From: Alphaproteobacteria bacterium
GTDB taxonomy: Bacteria > Pseudomonadota > Alphaproteobacteria > Puniceispirillales > Marisalimonadaceae
Assembly: GCA_016777645.1 (NCBI GenBank)
Contig: JADHRC010000041.1
Coordinates: 1-11,239 of the forward strand
Length of the DNA stretch: 11,239 bases
Reading direction: 5' to 3'
In this document: piece by piece, positions 7,048 through 11,239 of the stretch
Layout of the letters: each line of letters begins with the position of its first letter
Numbering within the stretch: the stretch's first letter is position 1
Made by a program: the position numbers and the translations under genes
Notes under the pieces: generated by a model
What the model saw: the letters and a program-made list of their open reading frames with translations, nothing else
Told to the model about the DNA's origin: nothing
The model's database searches: none

Positions 7048-7965
7048 TTGAAGTTTTTATTTATTTTTGTTTCTTTATTTTCTTTTTTAGGCTGTAAAGC
7101 TTCAAATGTAATCAATAATGTGAAACAAGACTTTGCTCTTGAAAAAAATGTAACTGTTTTTGATAAATCAGATCTAAGAAAACAATTTCAGGTTCCACTT
7201 AATGGAATGATTATTGTCAAAGAAAAAGATACTATTTATACTATAGCAAATAGATATAAAGTTATACCTACTGATATTATTCAAGATAATAACCTTATTG
7301 AACCTTATGACTTAAAAGCAAATCAAATCTTATTCTTAAGAAATAAAAATGTTTACGTGATTAAACAAGGAGATAATCTTGAGAAAATATCATTAAGATT
7401 TGCTGTTAATAAGGATGATATTGTTAATCTAAATAAATTGAGAGAGCCATATGAATTAATTGTTGGGAATAAGATCCTAATCCCTAAAAATAGAGATTAT
7501 TCAGTAGTGGATTTAATAATCGACAAAAATATTTATAACGAAGATCCTAAAATAACTACAACACCTAAGAATTATAAAACTTCTCTTAATAAAGTTAAAA
7601 ATTCACCAGAGTTTATTTGGCCTGCAAAAGGAGATATAATTAAGAACTTTGGTAAATTTGGAAAAGGTCAATATTATGATGGAATTGATATAAAGACATC
7701 TGCTAATACCCCTATTTATTCCGTGTTGGAGGGTACAGTTGCTTTCACTGGCTCAGAGATCAAAAAATTTGGAAATCTTATTCTTATAAAACATAAAAAT
7801 GGTTGGCTTAGCGCTTATTCGAATGTTTCAAAATTTAATGTTAGTCAAGGTGCTGTGATTAAAAAAGGTGACATAATAGCATTCAGCTCAGATCAAGAAG
7901 GTTTTTTTCACTTTCAGCTTAGGCATAACAGAAATCCAGTTAACCCAATAATATATTTGAATTAA
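7048..7965 (+). CDS. LysM/LytM (M23-like) putative lipoprotein, degenerate active site
   Basis: The product from TTG 7048 has 305 residues (308 from GTG 7039). It starts with a signal peptide (MKFLFIFVSLFSFLGC) whose Gly15-Cys16 makes an acceptable lipobox, so it is probably an outer-membrane lipoprotein. Two LysM peptidoglycan-binding repeats follow (about 55-97 and 102-146), then a linker and a LytM/M23 domain (about 188-302, starting IWPAKGDI). The canonical HxGID is YDGID here (Tyr210, Asp214), the usual Tyr-Ala-His is YSN (Asn259), and the final HxH is FFH (Phe286, His288). The zinc site is thus mostly lost, as in NlpD, EnvC and DipM-type proteins that activate cell-wall amidases rather than cut peptidoglycan. 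An NlpD-like role in septum splitting fits its place after surE-pcm. The architecture is sure; the amidase-activator role is inference. Confidence 0.85.
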   Translation: MKFLFIFVSLFSFLGCKASNVINNVKQDFALEKNVTVFDKSDLRKQFQVPLNGMIIVKEKDTIYTIANRYKVIPTDIIQDNNLIEPYDLKANQILFLRNKNVYVIKQGDNLEKISLRFAVNKDDIVNLNKLREPYELIVGNKILIPKNRDYSVVDLIIDKNIYNEDPKITTTPKNYKTSLNKVKNSPEFIWPAKGDIIKNFGKFGKGQYYDGIDIKTSANTPIYSVLEGTVAFTGSEIKKFGNLILIKHKNGWLSAYSNVSKFNVSQGAVIKKGDIIAFSSDQEGFFHFQLRHNRNPVNPIIYLN

Positions 7966-8831
7966 TTGATCTTAACTTTGTGTTTTCCTGCTAAACCTTG
8001 AACAAATTGCCAGGCAACCCTTCCTGAGCGAGCTCCTCTTGTAATAGACCATTCCAGGGCTTCTGATCTTAAAACATCCTTATCAACCAGTATTTTAAAT
8101 TCATTGCAATAAGCATATACAATTTCTAAGAAAACATCCTGAGACATATTATGAAAACCAACCCACAATCCAAATCTATCTGATAAAGAAACTTTTTCCT
8201 CAACCGACTCTGAAGGATTAATAGCCGTAGAACGTTCATTGTCCATCATATCTCTTGGCATAAGGTGTCTTCTATTGGAGGTTGCATAAAATATAACATT
8301 ATTTGGCTTTCCTTCTATGCCTCCATCCAAAGCTGCTTTAAGACTTTTATATGTGTTTTCACCAGCATCAAAGGAGAGATCGTCACATAGTAAAATAAAC
8401 TTGTAATCCTTATTTTGTGATAATAAAGAGAGTAACTCTGGCAGTTCTGAAATGTCTTCTCTATGAATTTCAACTAGTTTAAGATATTTAGATTTTGTTT
8501 TAATTAAAACTTCTGCATGCACAGCTTTAACCAAAGATGATTTTCCTGTGCCTCTTGCTCCCCATAGTAGAGCGTTATTAGCTGGTAAATTTTCTGCAAA
8601 GTCCTGAGTATTATTTAGAAGAATTTGTTTTTGATGGTTTATTCCTTGAAGCAATGATAGTGAAATTCTATTAATTTGCTCAACAGGTCTTATTAATCCA
8701 GTTTTTGAATCAAAAACAAAACCTTCACTTTTATCTAGGTTTTTTATTTTTTTTTCTGGTGGAGCAATTCTTTCTAATGCATTTGCTATTCGTTCTAAAA
8801 ATATATTAGTACTTTTATCAACCATTTCCAT
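7962..8831 (-). CDS. AAA+ ATPase of the DUF815 type
   Basis: This cytoplasmic P-loop ATPase has no assigned function in the family as I know it. The 289-residue product has an N-terminal helical part, Walker A GARGTGKSS (residues 91-99), Walker B FILLCDD (145-151), sensor-1 region ATSNRRHL (183-190, Asn186), a probable arginine finger in SDRFGL (217-222, Arg219) and a C-terminal sensor-2-like helix RGARSGRVAWQF (265-276). The overall pattern (LLWGARGTGKSSLVKA, LDGGIE, YATSNRRHLMPRDMMDN) matches DUF815. I give the outer ATG at 8831; ATG at 8825 (two codons later) has better spacing from AGG (8836-8834 on this strand). It is the only minus-strand gene here, converges on the LysM/LytM gene with a four-base overlap and is divergent from yajC. 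It is present at this spot in other alphaproteobacteria as I recall. Confidence 0.85.
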   Translation of the reverse strand: MEMVDKSTNIFLERIANALERIAPPEKKIKNLDKSEGFVFDSKTGLIRPVEQINRISLSLLQGINHQKQILLNNTQDFAENLPANNALLWGARGTGKSSLVKAVHAEVLIKTKSKYLKLVEIHREDISELPELLSLLSQNKDYKFILLCDDLSFDAGENTYKSLKAALDGGIEGKPNNVIFYATSNRRHLMPRDMMDNERSTAINPSESVEEKVSLSDRFGLWVGFHNMSQDVFLEIVYAYCNEFKILVDKDVLRSEALEWSITRGARSGRVAWQFVQGLAGKHKVKIN

Positions 8832-8839
8832 TACCTAAC

Positions 8840-8845
8840 ATTATA
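8840..8845 (-). promoter_or_regulatory. Possible -10 box of the DUF815 ATPase gene
   Basis: On the minus strand the sequence reads TATAAT exactly, ending nine bases before ATG 8831. I see no good -35 hexamer at the expected distance. If used, the transcript would start around 8833-8832 and be nearly leaderless from the outer ATG. AT-rich context makes a chance match quite likely. Confidence 0.3.
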
Positions 8846-8882
8846 AAAAGTTGTAATATATATATTTTTTAAATTTTATCTA

Positions 8883-8911
8883 TGGTCTTTATTAGTTTTT
8901 TTTTATATAAC
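8883..8911 (+). promoter_or_regulatory. yajC: Possible promoter of yajC-secD-secF
   Basis: TATAAC (8906-8911) matches five of six consensus -10 positions and stands 17 bases after TGGTCT (8883-8888), which matches three of six -35 positions. Transcription would begin near 8918 and leave about 26 bases of leader including the strong AAGGAG. As the genes on either side are divergent, a promoter must lie in this 112-base region; its exact place is inferred. Confidence 0.4.
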
Positions 8912-8932
8912 CTAAACCATTGTTTATGTTTT

Positions 8933-8938
8933 AAGGAG
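8933..8938 (+). promoter_or_regulatory. yajC: Ribosome binding site of yajC
   Basis: AAGGAG lies five bases before ATG 8944. It is the strongest Shine-Dalgarno sequence in the window and fixes the yajC start. Confidence 0.75.
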
Positions 8939-8943
8939 TATTT

Positions 8944-9309
8944 ATGATTTCTAGTGCATTCGCTCAATCTGCTGCTGGAGGAGCTGGTGGATTTTCGCTT
9001 CAAGGACTTCTTCCTTTCGTTTTAATTTTTATAATTTTTTATTTTTTACTTATTAGGCCGCAGCAAAAAAGAGTTAAGCAGCATAAACTAATGGTAGAAA
9101 GTTTAAAAAGAGGCAATAAAGTTTTAACTGCAGGTGGAATTTTAGGGGTTGTTACCAAAGCAGTTGAAGGCTCTGAAACAGTTAGTGTTGAAATTGCAAC
9201 AGGTGTTACAGTAGAGTTAGCAAGGCAGATGATATCTGAAGTAAGAGGTGAAGAAAAAATTAAAAACGTTGATGACAAAACAAAAGTGAAGCCAAAGCCA
9301 AAAAAATAA
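8944..9309 (+). CDS. yajC: Preprotein translocase subunit YajC
   Basis: YajC is a small inner-membrane partner of SecDF in the Sec holotranslocon. The 121-residue product has a short Ala/Gly-rich periplasmic N-terminus (ISSAFAQSAAGGAGG), one membrane helix (about residues 19-37, FVLIFIIFYFLLI), and directly after it the family motif RPQQKRVKQH (38-47). A small cytoplasmic beta domain follows (GNKVLTAGGILGVV, about 57-70, and a second block VSVEIATGVTVEL, 80-92), then a Lys/Pro tail. Length and pattern match YajC. It is the first gene of a yajC-secD-secF set, with a strong binding site and a likely promoter in the divergent region. The gap to secD is 44 bases. Confidence 0.95.
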   Translation: MISSAFAQSAAGGAGGFSLQGLLPFVLIFIIFYFLLIRPQQKRVKQHKLMVESLKRGNKVLTAGGILGVVTKAVEGSETVSVEIATGVTVELARQMISEVRGEEKIKNVDDKTKVKPKPKK

Positions 9310-9353
9310 ATCTTTACTTAAAATTTATTATCTCTTGAAGATCGTTTGTAATC

Positions 9354-10922
9354 ATGAAAAATTCATCCAAAATTAGAACTCTTTTAATTTTTCTAAGTAT
9401 AATTTTGGGTGTGATATATGCTATGCCTAATTTCATAAATTTTTCTAGTAATAGTGTTTCATACAGTTTTTTACCAGGGAAAAAGATAAATCTTGGTTTA
9501 GATTTAAAAGGGGGGTCATATTTGCTTTTAAAAGCCGATATGGATACTGTTTTTGAAGAAAAACTTGAAGGATTGATGTCTGATATTAGGTATTCACTAA
9601 GAAAATCAAAAATTGGATACAAAAAATTAGTTGCAAGAAATGGTTTTGTTTCTTTTGAAAAAAGAGGTGAAACACTAAATGAAAATATTAAGTCTGCTAT
9701 TCTTGGTTTAGATAAAAATCTAATTGTAGAAATTAAAAATAATAGATTTCTTATAAACTTTTCTGAAATAAACAAACAGGAAATTACAAAAGCAACGATG
9801 ATCCAAGCAATAGAAATTGTAAGAAGAAGAATAGACGAAACTGGTACAAATGAGCCAAGTATTCAGCAACAAGGTGCTGATAGAATAATTGTTCAATTAC
9901 CTGGCCTTGATGATCCCAGTCGTATAAAAAAACTTTTAGGTAAAACTGCCAAACTTAATTTTCAATTAGTCCATCCATCTATTAGTTCAGATGATATTCA
10001 GAAAGAGGCAAATGCTCCTCCTGGGTACGTTATTTTAGAAGAAGATAAAAATCCAAATAGACTATATATGGTTAATAAAAGGGTAATGGTATCTGGAGAA
10101 ATGTTAAAGGATGCAAGTCCAACTTTCGATAGAAATAATAGTCCTTCAGTTTCTTTCCAACTTTCTCCTTTGGGAGGTAAAAAATTTGGAAGAGTAACTG
10201 GTGAAAATATTGGTAGACCTTTTGCTATTGTTTTAGATAACAAAGTTGTAAGTGCTCCTGTTATACAGTCTCAAATATTTTCAACTGGCCAGATAACTGG
10301 CTCATTTAGTGTTCAAGAAACTAATGATTTAGCATTGGTTTTAAGGTCAGGTGCTTTGCCGGCACCAATGATTATATTAGAAGAAAGATCGGTAGGCCCT
10401 GGACTTGGAAGCGATTCAATTTCGTCTGGTAAAATTGCGAGTATTGCTGGTTTAATAGCAGTAATGATCTTTATGCTAATGACATATGGAGTTTTTGGTG
10501 TTTTTGCTAATATTGCATTATTTTGTAATATAATTTTTATTTTGGCATTGTTAAGTCTATTACAAGCCACCCTAACTTTACCAGGTATAGCTGGTATTGT
10601 GTTGACAATGGGTATGGCTGTTGATGCAAATGTTTTAATTTTTGAAAGAATTAAAGAGGAATTTAAGTCTGGTCGAGAAATCTTTGATGCAATTGAATCT
10701 GGTTTTCAAAGAGCTATTTCCACTATAGTTGATGCTAACTTAACAACTTTATTTGCTGCTCTGGCCTTGTTTTCATTCGGAAGTGGTCCCATTAAGGGCT
10801 TCTCTGTTACTTTGATGATTGGAATAGTTACTTCAATGTTTACTGCGATTATTATAACTAAATATCTTGTACTATTGTATTCAAAGAAAAGAGATATTAA
10901 AAAATTTATATTCCAGGAATAA
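9354..10922 (+). CDS. secD: Protein translocase subunit SecD
   Basis: SecD forms with SecF a proton-driven membrane complex that helps pull preproteins out of the SecYEG channel on the periplasmic side. The 522-residue product has one N-terminal membrane helix (about residues 7-24), the LGLDLKGG motif (47-54), and a large periplasmic domain (about 55-350) with VRRRIDETGTNEPSIQQQG (156-174) and VQLPGLDDP (180-188). The C-terminal five-helix RND-type part (about 360-510) includes GMAVDANVLIFERIKEE (420-436), where Asp424 is the residue linked to proton movement. It is somewhat shorter than E. coli SecD, as is usual outside gammaproteobacteria. The start ATG 9354 lacks a clear binding site. secF starts two bases after its stop. 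Confidence 0.97.
   Translation: MKNSSKIRTLLIFLSIILGVIYAMPNFINFSSNSVSYSFLPGKKINLGLDLKGGSYLLLKADMDTVFEEKLEGLMSDIRYSLRKSKIGYKKLVARNGFVSFEKRGETLNENIKSAILGLDKNLIVEIKNNRFLINFSEINKQEITKATMIQAIEIVRRRIDETGTNEPSIQQQGADRIIVQLPGLDDPSRIKKLLGKTAKLNFQLVHPSISSDDIQKEANAPPGYVILEEDKNPNRLYMVNKRVMVSGEMLKDASPTFDRNNSPSVSFQLSPLGGKKFGRVTGENIGRPFAIVLDNKVVSAPVIQSQIFSTGQITGSFSVQETNDLALVLRSGALPAPMIILEERSVGPGLGSDSISSGKIASIAGLIAVMIFMLMTYGVFGVFANIALFCNIIFILALLSLLQATLTLPGIAGIVLTMGMAVDANVLIFERIKEEFKSGREIFDAIESGFQRAISTIVDANLTTLFAALALFSFGSGPIKGFSVTLMIGIVTSMFTAIIITKYLVLLYSKKRDIKKFIFQE
10915..10918 (+). promoter_or_regulatory. secF: Ribosome binding site of secF inside the end of secD
   Basis: AGGA within the last codons of secD lies six bases before the secF ATG at 10925. 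It supports this start and close translation of the two partners. Confidence 0.55.
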
Positions 10923-10924
10923 TT

Positions 10925-11239
10925 ATGAAATTATTAAGATTAATTCCAGCTAATACTGATTTTGATTTTTTATCTTTAAAGTATTTTGCTTTTTTGTTTT
11001 CTGTATTAATTATATTTGGAACATTATTGAGTTTATATTTTAATAATTTAAATTATGGCATTGATTTTAAAGGAGGAATTTTACTTGAGCTTAGAGCTAA
11101 AAATGTTCAAGATAGTGACATTAATGATTTAAGAACAAAGGTGTCTACTTTAAAAGCTGGTGAAATTTCTATACAAGGTTTTGGTAAAGAAGGTGATTTT
11201 CTAATTAGAATTCAAAAACAAGAAGGGGATCAGAGTCAG
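10925..11239 (+). CDS. secF: Protein translocase subunit SecF (3' partial)
   Basis: Only the first 105 codons are inside the window; the frame is open to the right edge. They show a short cytoplasmic N-terminus (MKLLRLIPANTDFDFLSLKY), the first membrane helix (about residues 21-38, FAFLFSVLIIFGTLLSLY), and the SecF motif YGIDFKGG (44-51) at the start of the first periplasmic domain, followed by LLELRAKN. This parallels LGLDLKGG in SecD and is the expected family hallmark. The partial product should pair with SecD, with which it is nearly contiguous (two bases apart). The RND-type C-terminal helices lie outside the window. I see no frameshift or other defect in the visible part. Confidence 0.95.
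   Translation, partial: MKLLRLIPANTDFDFLSLKYFAFLFSVLIIFGTLLSLYFNNLNYGIDFKGGILLELRAKNVQDSDINDLRTKVSTLKAGEISIQGFGKEGDFLIRIQKQEGDQSQ

Noticed and set aside
9314..9775. Minus-strand open frame of 153 codons over the start of secD
   Set aside because: It is fully antisense to a clear secD N-terminus (LGLDLKGG on the plus strand), has no recognisable domain, and is of the kind expected by chance opposite an AT-rich gene.
1..11239. Search for tRNA, rRNA, CRISPR arrays, insertion sequences, phage or toxin-antitoxin genes
   Set aside because: No cloverleaf-like segments, direct-repeat arrays, terminal repeats or transposase motifs were seen; nearly all of the sequence is explained by housekeeping genes.

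Overview
The window is a gene-dense, strongly AT-rich bacterial segment that I read as chromosome of an alphaproteobacterium, probably a small-genome free-living (perhaps marine) lineage. The reasons are the order scpA-scpB-tatABC-serS-surE-pcm-LysM/LytM protein-AAA ATPase-yajC-secD-secF, which as far as I know is an alphaproteobacterial arrangement, together with short intergenic gaps, Lys/Asn/Ile-rich proteins and several probable TTG starts. The lineage below class level is inference.

Layout. Positions 2-2771 (+) hold the C-terminal end of a SPOR-domain protein, the condensin accessory genes scpA and scpB, and an ABC-transporter ATPase of the FbpC/PotA type without partners in view. After an 88-base gap with an AT-only hairpin and a good ribosome binding site, 2860-7965 (+) is a tight run: tatA, tatB, tatC (twin-arginine translocase), serS (seryl-tRNA synthetase), surE (nucleotidase), pcm (isoaspartyl methyltransferase) and a LysM/LytM putative lipoprotein whose metal-site histidines are mostly gone. 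An AAA+ ATPase of the DUF815 type lies convergently at 7962-8831 (-), sharing the four bases TTAA with the upstream stop. A 112-base divergent region (8832-8943) separates it from yajC-secD-secF (+), the Sec accessory complex; secF runs off the right edge after 105 codons.

How the genes fit together. Both protein export routes across the inner membrane (Tat, and the SecDF-YajC helper of Sec) lie within about 8 kb, with chromosome organisation (ScpAB), cell-wall functions (SPOR, LysM/LytM) and protein and nucleotide maintenance (SurE, Pcm) around them. I see no tRNA, rRNA, CRISPR, insertion sequence, phage or toxin-antitoxin genes. There is no clear new system. The points most worth a second look are the degenerate LytM domain, the uncharacterised ATPase, the orphan ABC ATPase between scpB and tatA together with the absence of nagZ before scpA, and the TAAATG-TAAATG arrangement at the tatC/serS junction.
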